Shown: positions 7,899 to 16,659, counted from the first letter of the stretch. The stretch is 50,859 nucleotides of DNA from Massilia sp. Root335 (GCF_001425685.1 NZ_LMCY01000007.1:83818-134676), one strand, 5' to 3'. Made by a program: numbers and translations. Notes: a model not told the origin generated them from the sequence alone.

Positions 7899-9827
7899 AT
7901 GACATTCCGCCATCTCACCATACGCGCCAAGCTCATGCTCAGCATGGGTGTCTGTCTGCTCGTATTCATCGCCATCTCGTCCACGCTGTCGATCAGTATG
8001 ACCAGTGCGCAGATGCGCGAACGCGTCGTCGACAGCGAATTGCCGGCCCAGGTCAGCGCCATCCGCAACGACATCCAGCGCCAGATCGCGGAACCCGCGG
8101 CGATGTCGCAGACGCTGGCGAACAACACGTTCCTGCAGGCGTGGGAAGATGCAGGCAACCCGGACGACGGCCTTGCCGCGTGGACCGCGCAGGCCAAGCG
8201 CCTGTACGAGGCCAACCATGCGGCCACCGTGCTCTGGGCGTCGGACGGCACGTCGAAATACTTCACCGAAAAGGGGCTGGACCGCACGATCGACAAAACG
8301 TCCGACAAGGATGCGTGGTTCAAGAAATTCCTCGACAGCGGCGCACCCTACACGCTCAACCTGGACAAGGATGCCACCTCGGGCGTCTACATGCTGTTCA
8401 TCGACGCGCGCGTGCAGACGCCGGGCGGCAAGCTGGCGGTCGCCGGCCTGGGTCTCTCCGCCGAAGCGCTGGCCAACAGCATCCGCAACTATCGCCTGGG
8501 CAAATCCGGTTACGTCTACCTGGTGAACAACAACGGCACCCTGCTGGTCCACCGCGACCGCGGCCTGCTCGACGGCCACCACACCCTCGACAAGCAGCCC
8601 GGCTTTACGCCCGAACTGGCGCGCTCGCTGCTGAACAAGCAGGTGTTCGCCTCCGGACATTATGAAGCCCCGAACGGCCGCCAGTTCGTCGCATCGTCGT
8701 ACGTGCCGGAATTGAAACTGTACGTCATCGCCGAAGTGCCGGAAGCCGAAGTGCTGGGCAATATCGGCCGCACGGCGGCGGTGTCCGCCATCGTCGCGGC
8801 CCTCGTCGGCGGCGCGGTCGGCCTCGCGGCGATCTGGTTCGTGGCCGGCGCGATCTCGGCGCCCGTGATGGGCGCGGCCGGCATGCTGGGTGAAATCGCC
8901 GACGGTGAAGGCGACCTCAGCCGCCGTCTGGAAGCCGACGGCGAAGACGAAGTCGGCAAGCTGGCCGAGGCGTTCAACCGCTTCGTCGGCTCGCTCAGCG
9001 GCACGATCGGCAAGGTGCGCGACAGCAGCCACGTGATCGCCGGCGCAACCGAAGAAATCGCACGCGGCAACATGGACCTGTCCGCGCGCACCGAAGCGCA
9101 GGCGTCGAGCATCGAGGAAACGGCGGCGGCGATGGAAGAACTGACGACGACCGTGCGCCACAATGCCGAACACGCGATCGAAGCGAACCGCCTCGTGTCC
9201 GAGACGGCGCAATCGGCGGAAAAGGGCGGCGCCGTGGTGGCGGAAGTCGTGCGCACGATGGGCGCCATCACGGAAAGCTCGCGCAAGATTTCCGAGATCA
9301 TCGGCGTCATCGACGGCATCGCGTTCCAGACCAATATCCTCGCATTGAACGCGGCCGTGGAAGCGGCCCGTGCGGGCGAACAGGGCCGCGGCTTCGCGGT
9401 CGTCGCCGGCGAGGTGCGCACGCTGGCCCAGCGCTCGGCCGCGGCGTCGAAGGAAATCCGCCAGCTGATCCTGGACTCCGTCGCCAAGGTCGATGCCGGC
9501 AGCGCGCTGGCCGACGGCGCCGGCCACGCGATGGAAACGATCGTCGCGTCCGTGCGCCGCGCCGAAATCCTCATGCGCGACATCGCCTCGTCGAGCCAGG
9601 AACAGAGCCTGGGCATCACGCAAGTCAACCAGGCGATCGCGCAGATGGACGACGCGACCCAGCAGAACGCCGCCCTCGTCGAGGAAGCGGCGGCCGCCGC
9701 GGCCGCGCTGCAGGAACAGGCGCGCGAGCTGGATGCCGTCGTCAGCACGTTCAAACTGGCCGGCGGCACGGCGCCCGCGGCGCATGCGCTGGCCGCACCG
9801 GCGGGGCGCAAGCGCCTGCCAGCGTAA
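7899..9827 (+). CDS. Methyl-accepting chemotaxis protein with periplasmic Cache domain
   Basis: 642-aa transmembrane chemoreceptor. Order: TM1 at about 10-33, periplasmic Cache sensor at about 38-285 ([48 protein letters not shown]), TM2 at about 290-318, HAMP to about 370, then the long signalling coiled coil. The hairpin tip that binds CheA/CheW reads [20 protein letters not shown] and is fully conserved. The C-terminus KRLPA lacks the NWETF-type pentapeptide for CheR/CheB docking. The start codon has only a weak ribosome site. The ligand cannot be deduced from sequence. Confidence 0.95.
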   Translation: MTFRHLTIRAKLMLSMGVCLLVFIAISSTLSISMTSAQMRERVVDSELPAQVSAIRNDIQRQIAEPAAMSQTLANNTFLQAWEDAGNPDDGLAAWTAQAKRLYEANHAATVLWASDGTSKYFTEKGLDRTIDKTSDKDAWFKKFLDSGAPYTLNLDKDATSGVYMLFIDARVQTPGGKLAVAGLGLSAEALANSIRNYRLGKSGYVYLVNNNGTLLVHRDRGLLDGHHTLDKQPGFTPELARSLLNKQVFASGHYEAPNGRQFVASSYVPELKLYVIAEVPEAEVLGNIGRTAAVSAIVAALVGGAVGLAAIWFVAGAISAPVMGAAGMLGEIADGEGDLSRRLEADGEDEVGKLAEAFNRFVGSLSGTIGKVRDSSHVIAGATEEIARGNMDLSARTEAQASSIEETAAAMEELTTTVRHNAEHAIEANRLVSETAQSAEKGGAVVAEVVRTMGAITESSRKISEIIGVIDGIAFQTNILALNAAVEAARAGEQGRGFAVVAGEVRTLAQRSAAASKEIRQLILDSVAKVDAGSALADGAGHAMETIVASVRRAEILMRDIASSSQEQSLGITQVNQAIAQMDDATQQNAALVEEAAAAAAALQEQARELDAVVSTFKLAGGTAPAAHALAAPAGRKRLPA

Positions 9828-9837
9828 GCCTGCCTAA

Positions 9838-9895
9838 CACCGGGGTCAGAGCCCGATTTTTGGAAATTGCCCAAAATCGGGCTCTGACCCCGGTG
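9838..9895. repeat. Family C 58-bp perfect palindrome (GGGGTCAGAGCCC)
   Basis: Two perfectly complementary 23-bp arms (9838-9860 and 9873-9895) separated by a 12-bp loop. Each arm reads CACCGGGGTCAGAGCCC then GATTTT. It begins 11 bp after the chemoreceptor stop codon and could act as a terminator-like hairpin. The arm motif ACCGGGGTCAGAGCC occurs once more at 50798-50812 at the right edge of the window. Confidence 0.9.
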
Positions 9896-9935
9896 CGTTT
9901 GCAGACTTTTCCACGCTTCGGTACTATGCTTTGTT

Positions 9936-9956
9936 GCAACTTTTACCCAAAGTTGC
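9936..9956. promoter_or_regulatory. Inverted repeat upstream of ester hydrolase gene
   Basis: GCAACTTT-TACCC-AAAGTTGC: 8-bp perfect arms with a 5-bp spacer, 33 bp before the start codon of the hydrolase and just after a -10-like TACTAT (9922-9927). Its position suits an operator or a 5' leader hairpin. No regulator is encoded beside it, so the role is only inferred. Confidence 0.4.
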
Positions 9957-9988
9957 TCATTCAACCGTCCCGTGGAGAACAAATCCAA

Positions 9989-11923
9989 ATGTCGCGTCAC
10001 CGTCTGCCATCCCTGTCCGCCCTTTCCCTCGTACTAGCCGCCGCCTTCGCCAGCGCGGTGCACGCCCAGACGCCGGCGATGGCGCCGGATATCCCGGCCG
10101 ACAAGTTCACCGCGACGGTCCCTGACGCCGACTACGTCAAACAGGACGTCATGATCCCGATGCGCGACGGCGTCAAGCTGCACACCGTGATCGTGATCCC
10201 GAAGAGCGTCATGGCCGGCAAGGCGCCGATCATGCTGACGCGCACCCCTTATAACGCCACGGGCCGCGCGAGCCGCATGAAGAGCCCGCACATCGCCTCG
10301 ATCCTCGGCGACGGCGACGACGCCTTCATCGAGAACGGCTACATCCGCGTGTTCCAGGACGTGCGCGGCAAATACGGTTCGGAAGGCGATTACGTGATGA
10401 CGCGCCCGGTGCGCGGCCCGTTGAACAACACGCCGGTCGACCACAGCACGGACGCCTGGGACACCATCGACTGGCTGGTGAAAAACATCCCGCAGTCGAA
10501 CGGCAAGGTCGGCATGGTCGGCTCGTCCTACGAAGGCTTTACGGTGCTGATGGCGCTCGTCGAACCGCACCCGGCGCTGAAGGCGGCCGTGCCGATGAGC
10601 CCGATGGTCGACGGCTGGCGCGGCGACGACTGGTTCCACAATGGCGCCTTCCGCAACCCGAACCTCGCCTACATCGCCGGCCAGAACGCGGCGCGCGGCG
10701 AAGGCGAGAAAATCGTCACCGGCATCAACGACGATTACGAGGCCTACCTGCGTGCCGGCTCCACGTCCGACTTCGCCCATATCTTCGGCCTCGACCAGCT
10801 GAACTTCACGAAAAAACTGTTCGAGCATCCGGCCTATGACAGCTACTGGCAGGAACAGGCGCTGGACAAGATCCTCGCCAAGCGCCCGTTGAAGGTGCCG
10901 ACGATGACCGTCGTCGGCCGCTGGGACCAGGAAGACATCTACGGCGCCTACGCGACCTACGCCGCCGTCGAACCGCAGGACAAGACGAACAAGATGAACT
11001 CGCTCGTGGTCGGCCCGTGGCGCCACAGCGGCGTCAACTACGACGGCTCCACGCTGGGCGCGCTGAAATTCACGGGCGACACGGCCCGGGAATTCCGCCG
11101 CGAGGTCATGCTCCCGTTCTTCAACCAGTATCTCAAGGACGGCGCGCCCGCGTTCGACACGCCGCCCGTATGGTCGTACCAGACCGGTGTGAACCGCTGG
11201 CGCCGCCTCGATCAATGGCCGCTCGTGCCGGCATCCACGCCGCTGTACCTGAAGCCGGGCTTCGGCCTCGCGTTCGAGAAAGCCGAGGGCAAGGCCGACA
11301 AGACGGCCGCATTCGACGAATACGTGTCCGACCCGGCCAAGCCGGTGCCGTTCGTGCCGCGTCCCGTGCACATGAATGACGCCAATGTCTGGAAGCCGTG
11401 GCTCGTGACCGACCAGCGCGGCTATTCCGACCGCACCGACGTGCTGACCTACACCAGTGCCCCGCTCACCGCGCCGCTGCAGCTGGCCGGCCAGCCGATG
11501 GTCGACCTGTTCGCGTCGACGTCGGGCACGGACAGCGACTGGGTCGTCAAGCTGATCGACGTGTACCCGGACGAAGTGGCGACACAGCCGGAACTGGGCG
11601 GCTACGAGCTGCCGATCGCGATGGACATCTTCCGCGGCCGCTACTACCAGGGTCTGGACAAGCCGGCCGCGATCCCCGCCAACAAGGCCGAGCGCTACCG
11701 CTTCGCCCTGCCCAACGTCGACCACGTGTTCCTGCCGGGCCACCGCATCATGGTGCAGATCCAGTCCAGCTGGTTCCCGCTGTACGACCGCAATCCGCAG
11801 ACCTTCGTGCCGAACATCTTTTACGCCAAGCCGGGCGATTATCGCAAGGCGACGCAGCGCGTCTACCACGCGCCGGGGCTGGAGAGCGCGATCGAACTGC
11901 CGGTGGTGCGGGCGGCGAAGTAA
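9989..11923 (+). CDS. Secreted alpha-amino-acid ester hydrolase-like CocE/NonD hydrolase
   Basis: 644-aa alpha/beta hydrolase of the X-Pro dipeptidyl-peptidase (S15)/CocE family. A Sec signal peptide ends near ALA-type residues before QTPAMAPD (about residue 26). The nucleophile is Ser180 in VGSSYEGFTVLMAL, followed by SPMVDGWRGDDWFH, both very close to the alpha-amino-acid ester hydrolases of Xanthomonas and Acetobacter, which hydrolyse and transfer acyl groups of beta-lactams with an alpha-amino side chain. The acidic DQEDIYGA block matches their carboxylate cluster that holds the substrate amino group. A C-terminal jelly-roll domain follows. In-frame sequence upstream of 9989 runs through the palindromic repeat and is rejected as coding. 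A physiological substrate (peptide ester or dipeptide) is not known. Confidence 0.88.
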   Translation: MSRHRLPSLSALSLVLAAAFASAVHAQTPAMAPDIPADKFTATVPDADYVKQDVMIPMRDGVKLHTVIVIPKSVMAGKAPIMLTRTPYNATGRASRMKSPHIASILGDGDDAFIENGYIRVFQDVRGKYGSEGDYVMTRPVRGPLNNTPVDHSTDAWDTIDWLVKNIPQSNGKVGMVGSSYEGFTVLMALVEPHPALKAAVPMSPMVDGWRGDDWFHNGAFRNPNLAYIAGQNAARGEGEKIVTGINDDYEAYLRAGSTSDFAHIFGLDQLNFTKKLFEHPAYDSYWQEQALDKILAKRPLKVPTMTVVGRWDQEDIYGAYATYAAVEPQDKTNKMNSLVVGPWRHSGVNYDGSTLGALKFTGDTAREFRREVMLPFFNQYLKDGAPAFDTPPVWSYQTGVNRWRRLDQWPLVPASTPLYLKPGFGLAFEKAEGKADKTAAFDEYVSDPAKPVPFVPRPVHMNDANVWKPWLVTDQRGYSDRTDVLTYTSAPLTAPLQLAGQPMVDLFASTSGTDSDWVVKLIDVYPDEVATQPELGGYELPIAMDIFRGRYYQGLDKPAAIPANKAERYRFALPNVDHVFLPGHRIMVQIQSSWFPLYDRNPQTFVPNIFYAKPGDYRKATQRVYHAPGLESAIELPVVRAAK

Positions 11924-11932
11924 GCGGTGCGG

Positions 11933-11966
11933 CGCCGGCCGGGTCATGCATTGTGGCTGGCCGGCG
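11933..11966. terminator. GC-rich hairpin after ester hydrolase gene
   Basis: CGCCGGCC and GGCCGGCG form an 8-bp perfect stem around an 18-nt loop, 10 bp after the hydrolase stop codon. There is no T run, so if it ends transcription it is not a classical intrinsic terminator. Confidence 0.3.
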
Positions 11967-12052
11967 ACACACATGTTAAATCCTTAGGACTTTCGCGGAG
12001 GGCACGGTAGGCTGTCAGCACGCTCATCGCTGCCGATTCCCGAGGTCCTGTC

Positions 12053-12643
12053 ATGAAGTCCATCGTTTCCGCCGCCGCCCTGCTGCTGGCAAGTACGCTC
12101 GCTCACGCCCAGACCAGCCACTGGGCCTTCAGCTACACCGGCTTCTACGACCAGGAAGCGGCCGCGTTCCTGCCCGGGATGCGCATCGACGGTTCGTTCA
12201 CGGGCGTCGACGCCAACGGCGACGGCGTCCTCGAACGCGCCGAGCTGACGTCCCTGCTGGTCGACACGAAAGACTATGTGGCCTGCGCCGCGAGCAGCAA
12301 CGCGTACTACCACTGCGACGCCGACAGCTTCACCTTCTCCGCGGAGAGCGGCCTGGCGTTCAGCGTGAGCGAGACGTCCAGCGATCCGGAAGGCTTATAT
12401 GGCGGCGGCCACCTCGTCACGACGGGACAGCTGGCTTACGACTACCAGTTCAATCCGTATGCCGGCTCGGAACATCACCTGTACTGGACGGACGCCACGG
12501 TGCTGACCATGGCGTCGGCGCTGGGCGGGACGGAATCGGTGCCGGCCGTGCCCGAAGCACCGGCGTGGATGATGCTGCTGGCCGGCGTGGGCGGCATTGG
12601 CCTGTGGCGCCGCCGCGGTTCGCAGCGCATCCGCCCCGGCTGA
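12053..12643 (+). CDS. PEP-CTERM sorting-domain protein with EF-hand-like loop
   Basis: 196-aa exported protein. The signal peptide is MKSIVSAAALLLASTLAHAQ. The C-terminus VPEAPAWMMLLAGVGGIGLW followed by three Arg is a PEP-CTERM tripartite signal (Pro-Glu motif, membrane helix, basic end), processed by exosortase in organisms that make exopolysaccharide. Residues 53-64, DANGDGVLERAE, form a complete calcium-binding loop of EF-hand/dockerin spacing, a pattern seen in other PEP-CTERM proteins. The body has no recognised enzyme fold. GAGG stands before the start. No exosortase gene is in the window, so the sorting machinery must be elsewhere. Confidence 0.85.
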   Translation: MKSIVSAAALLLASTLAHAQTSHWAFSYTGFYDQEAAAFLPGMRIDGSFTGVDANGDGVLERAELTSLLVDTKDYVACAASSNAYYHCDADSFTFSAESGLAFSVSETSSDPEGLYGGGHLVTTGQLAYDYQFNPYAGSEHHLYWTDATVLTMASALGGTESVPAVPEAPAWMMLLAGVGGIGLWRRRGSQRIRPG

Positions 12644-12700
12644 ACGATCACCGTTCGCCAGCGCACGGATCGGGACCAGGGCCCGGCCTAGACTGCCGGC

Positions 12701-13531
12701 ATGGGCGCAATATACATCGGCATCTCGGGCTGGCGCTACGCACCATGGCGCGGCGTGTTTTATCCGCCCGGCCTCGCGCAGGCGCGCGAGCTGGATTACG
12801 CGTCGCGCTTCCTGCCCACCATCGAAATCAACGGTTCCTTCTACGCGCTGCAGCGCCCCGCCAGCTACGCGGCATGGCATGACGCGACGCCGCGCGGCTT
12901 CGTGTTCGCCGTGAAGGGCAACCGCTTCCTCACCCACATGCTCAAGCTGCGCGGCATCGAGACGCCGCTCGCCAACGTGCTCGCGTCGGGCGTGTTCGCG
13001 CTGCGCGACAAGCTCGGCCCCATCCTGTGGCAGCTCCCGCCGCAGCTGCGCTTCGACGCCGGCAAGGTCGAACATTTTCTCGGCCTGCTCCCGCACGACA
13101 CGGGCCGTGCACTCGATATCGCGCGCGGCCACGACGACAAGGTCGCGGCCCGCGCGCTGCTGGAAATCGACGCCGTGCGCCCGCTGCGCCACGCCGTCGA
13201 AGTCCGCCACGAGAGCTTCCGCGATCCCGCCTTCATCGCACTGCTGCGCAAGTACGGCGTGGCGGTGGTGGTGGCCGATACGGCCGGCAAGTGGCCGGAT
13301 TTCGATGAGGTGACGGCGGACTTCGTCTACGTCCGCCTGCACGGCGAGCACGAGCTGTATGCGAGCGGCTACGACGACGCGTCCCTCGCGCGCTGGGCCG
13401 CGCGCATCCGCGCGTGGGCGAAGAAGGGGGATGTGTACTGCTACTTCGACAACGACATCAAGGTCAGGGCGCCGTTCGATGCGAAGCGCTTGATGGAGAT
13501 GGTGGGCGTGGATTGGAAACCGGCGACCTGA
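12701..13531 (+). CDS. DUF72 (YecE) family protein
   Basis: 276 aa, the usual length for YecE-like proteins, which adopt a TIM-barrel fold of uncertain function. Diagnostic blocks are IGISGWRYAPWRGVFYPPG at the N-terminus, IEINGSFYALQRPASYAAW, FVFAVKGNRFLTHMLKL, and AVEVRHESFRDPAF. The C-terminal YVRLHGEHELYASGY and DVYCYFDND also fit. It reads in the same direction as the PEP-CTERM gene with a 57-bp gap but shares no obvious role with it. Confidence 0.9.
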   Translation: MGAIYIGISGWRYAPWRGVFYPPGLAQARELDYASRFLPTIEINGSFYALQRPASYAAWHDATPRGFVFAVKGNRFLTHMLKLRGIETPLANVLASGVFALRDKLGPILWQLPPQLRFDAGKVEHFLGLLPHDTGRALDIARGHDDKVAARALLEIDAVRPLRHAVEVRHESFRDPAFIALLRKYGVAVVVADTAGKWPDFDEVTADFVYVRLHGEHELYASGYDDASLARWAARIRAWAKKGDVYCYFDNDIKVRAPFDAKRLMEMVGVDWKPAT

Positions 13532-13535
13532 AAAC

Positions 13536-13622
13536 CGTCGTTCCCGCGCAGGCGGGAACCCGAGTTTTGAGCGTACCGAAATGCATGCAAAATTGGGCCC
13601 CCGCCTGCGCGGGGGCGACGGT
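13536..13622. repeat. Family B paired-hairpin repeat between DUF72 and feo genes
   Basis: Left hairpin CGTTCCCGCGCAGGCGGGAA and right hairpin CCCCCGCCTGCGCGGGGGCG are inverted relative to each other around a core of about 40 bp (GAGTTTTGAGCG...AAATTGGG). It fills the convergent junction between the DUF72 gene and the FeoB-associated gene, leaving only a few bases on either side. Confidence 0.85.
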
Positions 13623-13625
13623 GTT

Positions 13626-13886
13626 TTAGCGCTGCACGTGGACCTGGATGACCTTGCGGCCCTTCGCATCCGTTTCCGGCAATGGCGTCGTCTCGCAGGT
13701 GCCGCACGAATCGCACCCGCTGCCGCAACTCGAATCCGTACCGAGCCACTTCACGATCCGGCCCTTGCCGGTGCCGCCCGACAGCTTGTAGACGAGCTTC
13801 TCGCGCCACGTCTTCGGCAGGTATTTCGCTGCCGCATACAGCGCGGCCAGCGCGACGATGAGTCCGACGATCAGGTACTGAATCAC
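13626..13886 (-). CDS. FeoB-associated cysteine-rich membrane protein
   Basis: 86-aa protein with an N-terminal membrane helix (IQYLIVGLIVALAALYAA), a basic stretch, and a cysteine cluster CGSGCDSCGTC (spacing CX3CX2CX2C) that could bind iron or an iron-sulfur cluster. It starts with GTG, 2 nt after the feoB stop, with GGGGAG upstream of the start, so it is too short and oddly started to be obvious. It takes the place that FeoC or FeoB-associated Cys-rich proteins hold in other feo operons. Its sequence is not that of the winged-helix FeoC of enterobacteria. Role in ferrous uptake inferred from position. Confidence 0.78.
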   Translation of the reverse strand: MIQYLIVGLIVALAALYAAAKYLPKTWREKLVYKLSGGTGKGRIVKWLGTDSSCGSGCDSCGTCETTPLPETDAKGRKVIQVHVQR

Positions 13887-13888
13887 GA

Positions 13889-15781
13889 TCAGCTCCCCAG
13901 CACGGCGCGTGCGATGTGGAAGGTCAGGAACGAGGCCGTGTACGCGAGTGCGAACATGTAGCCGGCCATCAGCAGTGCGTAACGCATGCTGCCCGTCTCG
14001 CGGCGCACGACGGACAGGGTCGACAGGCACTGCGGCGCGAACACGTACCACGCGAGCAGCGACAGCGCCGTCGGCAGGGTCCACGAGGCGGCGATGATCG
14101 GGGCCAGCGAACCGGCCACGTCGTCGCCCGTCGTCGACAGCGCGTACACCGTGCCGAGCGCGCCGACGGCCACTTCGCGCGCCGCCATGCCCGGCACGAG
14201 CGCGATGCAGATCTGCCAGCCGAAGCCGATCGGCTCGAACACGACGGCCAATGCGCGGCCCAGTATGCCGGCGATGCTGTAGTAGATCGGCGGATGCGTC
14301 GCGCCTTCCGGTGCGCCCGGGAAGCTGGACAGGAACCAGACGAGGATCATCAGGGTGAGGATCACGGTGCCGACGCGCGTGATGAAGATGCGCGCGCGCT
14401 CCCACAGGCCCAGCGCGAGATTGTGCAGGTGCGGCCAGTGGTAGGCGGGCAGTTCCAGCATCAGCGGCTGGTGGCCCTTGGCGCCGACGGTGCGCTTGAA
14501 GAAGTACGCGACGCCCATCGCGCTGAAGATGCCAGCCGCGTACAGCACGAACAGCACGAGGCCTTGCAAATTGATGCCGCCGCCCAGTTCGCGGGCGGGG
14601 ATGAACGCCGCGATCACGAGCGCATACACGGGCAGGCGCGCGGAACACGTCATCAGCGGCGCGATCATGATCGTCACGAGGCGGTCGCGCGGGTTCTGGA
14701 TCGTGCGCGCGGCCATCACACCCGGGATCGCGCAGGCGAACGACGACAGCAGCGGGATGAACGCGCGGCCCGACAGGCCCACGCCGCCCATCATGCGGTC
14801 GAGCAGGAACGCGGCGCGCGGCAGGTAGCCGCAATCCTCGAGCACGAGGATGAAGAAGAACAGGATCAGGATCTGCGGCAGGTACACGAGGACGCTGCCC
14901 GCGCCGCCGAACACGCCGTCGACGACCAGGCCGCGCAGCGGGCCGTCCGGCAGCGCCGCGCCGACCCAGTGGCCGAGCGCGTCGACGCCGTTCTTGATCA
15001 GGTCCATGGGCACGTTGGCCCAGCTGAACACGGCCTGGAAAATCAGGAACATCGTGGCCGCCAGGATGATCGGGCCGATCACCGGGTGCAGCACGACGTG
15101 GTCGATCTGCTCGCTCAGGTTGCCCGTGTCCTTGTCGAAGCTGACCGTCGCGTCGATGATGCGGCGCACCTCGCGCTGCGTCTCCTCGACCGGGACGGCG
15201 TCGATGGCGGACAGCGGATTCGGCTTCGCTTGCGTATCGAACGGCATCGCTTCGAGCGCCTTGAGCAGGCCCTTCTCGCCGCCGGCCTGCACGGCCACCG
15301 TCTCGATGACGGGCATGCCGAGTTCCCGCGCCAGGCGTGCCGTGTCGATCTCGATGCCGCGCTTCTTCGCGACGTCGACCATGTTCAGCGCCAGCACCAT
15401 CGGCAGGCCGAGGCGCTTGATCTCGAGCACGAGACGCAGATTCAGGCGCAGGTTGGTGGCGTTGACGACGCAGACGACCGCATCCGGCGTCTGCTCGCCG
15501 GCGCGCAGGCCGGCGACGACGTCGCGCGTGATCGCTTCGTCCGGCGTGTGGGCGGCGAGGCTGTAGGCGCCCGGCAGGTCGAGCACGCGCAGCGGCCGGC
15601 CGCCCGGCAGCATGAAGCTGCCTTCCTTGCGCTCGATGGTGACGCCGGCATAGTTCGCGACCTTCTGGCGCGCGCCGGTCAGGCGGTTGAACAGGGCGGT
15701 CTTGCCGCAGTTCGGATTACCCAGCAGGGCGACGAGCGGCGTTTTTGCGGCCGCCTGGACCTGCTGTTCTACTGCTCCCAT
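13889..15781 (-). CDS. feoB: Ferrous iron transporter FeoB
   Basis: 630-aa inner-membrane Fe(II) transporter. The N-terminal GTPase domain has G1 GNPNCGKT at residues 21-28, the switch region NYAGVTIERKEG, G3 DLPGAYS and G4 LNMVDVA. After a helical linker come multiple membrane helices with two Gate motifs, including LPQILILFFFILVLEDCGYL and SCARLPVYALVIAAF, whose Cys residues line the proposed pore. It is shorter than the E. coli protein (773 aa) at the C-terminus, which is common in this group. It lies 10 nt after feoA and 2 nt before the Cys-rich partner gene. Confidence 0.97.
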   Translation of the reverse strand: MGAVEQQVQAAAKTPLVALLGNPNCGKTALFNRLTGARQKVANYAGVTIERKEGSFMLPGGRPLRVLDLPGAYSLAAHTPDEAITRDVVAGLRAGEQTPDAVVCVVNATNLRLNLRLVLEIKRLGLPMVLALNMVDVAKKRGIEIDTARLARELGMPVIETVAVQAGGEKGLLKALEAMPFDTQAKPNPLSAIDAVPVEETQREVRRIIDATVSFDKDTGNLSEQIDHVVLHPVIGPIILAATMFLIFQAVFSWANVPMDLIKNGVDALGHWVGAALPDGPLRGLVVDGVFGGAGSVLVYLPQILILFFFILVLEDCGYLPRAAFLLDRMMGGVGLSGRAFIPLLSSFACAIPGVMAARTIQNPRDRLVTIMIAPLMTCSARLPVYALVIAAFIPARELGGGINLQGLVLFVLYAAGIFSAMGVAYFFKRTVGAKGHQPLMLELPAYHWPHLHNLALGLWERARIFITRVGTVILTLMILVWFLSSFPGAPEGATHPPIYYSIAGILGRALAVVFEPIGFGWQICIALVPGMAAREVAVGALGTVYALSTTGDDVAGSLAPIIAASWTLPTALSLLAWYVFAPQCLSTLSVVRRETGSMRYALLMAGYMFALAYTASFLTFHIARAVLGS

Positions 15782-15791
15782 GTCGGTTCCG

Positions 15792-16061
15792 TCACTCCGG
15801 CTGGATCGAGACCAGCGCCGCTTCGAAGCGGCGCAGGGCGAACGTCGACTGGCCGACCTTGACCGCCAGCGGACCGCCGGGCAGGCCGCGCTTGAGCATG
15901 CGGATGCGCTCGCCCGGCACGAAGCCCAGTTCCATCAGGCGGCGCGACACGTCGATGCCGCCGTCGCGGCTGCCGAGCGCGTTCGGCGCGAGGTGGATCA
16001 CGGTGCCGCTCTGGCCGGCCTTGAGGCTGTCGAGCGTGGTCAGGGTGGGTGCAAGAGTCAT
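15792..16061 (-). CDS. feoA: Ferrous iron transport protein FeoA
   Basis: 89-aa cytosolic SH3-like protein required with FeoB for Fe(II) uptake. The blocks LTTLDSLKAGQSGTVIHL, RRLMELGFVPGERIRMLKRG and FALRRFEAALV match the family. First gene of feoA-feoB-Cys-rich, transcribed away from bfd across 242 bp that contains Fur-box-like sequences. Confidence 0.95.
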   Translation of the reverse strand: MTLAPTLTTLDSLKAGQSGTVIHLAPNALGSRDGGIDVSRRLMELGFVPGERIRMLKRGLPGGPLAVKVGQSTFALRRFEAALVSIQPE

Positions 16062-16117
16062 GGTGTCGCTTCCCGGTGGTGGTGCGCTGCTTTAACGGAT
16101 GGGTACATCATAAACCT

Positions 16118-16138
16118 AAATGCGAATTATTTCTATTT
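16118..16138 (-). promoter_or_regulatory. Possible Fur site upstream of feoA
   Basis: Read on the minus strand this is AAATAGAAATAATTCGCATT plus one T. The right half ATAATTCGCAT is nearly the same as the half-site of the better palindrome at 16236-16256, while the left half is weaker. It lies 57-77 bp before the feoA start, where a repressor site would be expected. Match to the Fur consensus is only partial. Confidence 0.4.
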
Positions 16139-16235
16139 GCGGTTTGTCCACTTCTGCTCACTCGACATCGTTTTAACGCAACGGCGCAACAAAAACGCTT
16201 GCAATCCGGATTTAATTTGCGCAGAATACGAAGGG

Positions 16236-16256
16236 TAATGAGAATGATTCGCATTA
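16236..16256. promoter_or_regulatory. Fur box between feoA and bfd
   Basis: TAATGAGAATGATTCGCATT (plus A) is a near-palindromic AT-rich site close to the classical Fur consensus GATAATGATAATCATTATC, centred about 58 bp upstream of the bfd start and in the region divergent to feoA. Ferrous uptake and bacterioferritin-associated ferredoxin genes on either side are standard Fur targets, which supports the call. Confidence 0.72.
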
Positions 16257-16303
16257 TAGACCAAACAACAATGGCCTGTGATGCTCCCACCACGGAACCG
16301 TCC

Positions 16304-16522
16304 ATGATCGTCTGCGTCTGCAATAACATCTCCGACCGCGAAATCCGCCAGGCCGTCGACCTCGGCCTGACATCGATGGCCGACCTGTACAAGGAACTCG
16401 GCGTCGGCACCTGCTGCGGCAAATGCGTCAGCTATGCGCGCGAAGTGATGCACGAGCACCTGGAAAGCAAGACGGTCGTCACCGAACTGCGCCGCACCCC
16501 GCACGACGGGCTTGCGGCCTGA
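16304..16522 (+). CDS. bfd: Bacterioferritin-associated ferredoxin (Bfd)
   Basis: 72-aa [2Fe-2S] protein that reduces and releases iron from bacterioferritin. The ligands are C4, C6, C38 and C41 (MIVCVCNN, then CX2C in TCCGKC), with the 31-residue spacing typical of Bfd. The start at MIVCVCN is chosen because Bfd proteins begin there; in-frame Met codons upstream would add residues with no family match. The gene follows a Fur-type palindrome, and bfr lies 0.9 kb downstream in the same direction. Confidence 0.93.
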   Translation: MIVCVCNNISDREIRQAVDLGLTSMADLYKELGVGTCCGKCVSYAREVMHEHLESKTVVTELRRTPHDGLAA

Positions 16523-16659
16523 TCCGGCCCGCCGCCCCGGCGGGTGATAACAGGCAGACAAGGCGTCAATATTGCTACGCCCAATCCGTGCGTGCGCTTG
16601 TCCACGCGCGGGCCGGTCTTGGTAATATGTGACTTCCGACGCGCCCAGATTTCACTCCT

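Noticed and set aside
9860..9988. 43-residue N-terminal extension of the ester hydrolase
   Set aside because: It starts within the 58-bp palindrome and would put residues before an evident signal peptide.
11990..12052. Sigma-54 promoter before the PEP-CTERM gene
   Set aside because: GGGCACGGTAGGCTGT resembles the -24 half but lacks GC at the -12 position at the right distance.
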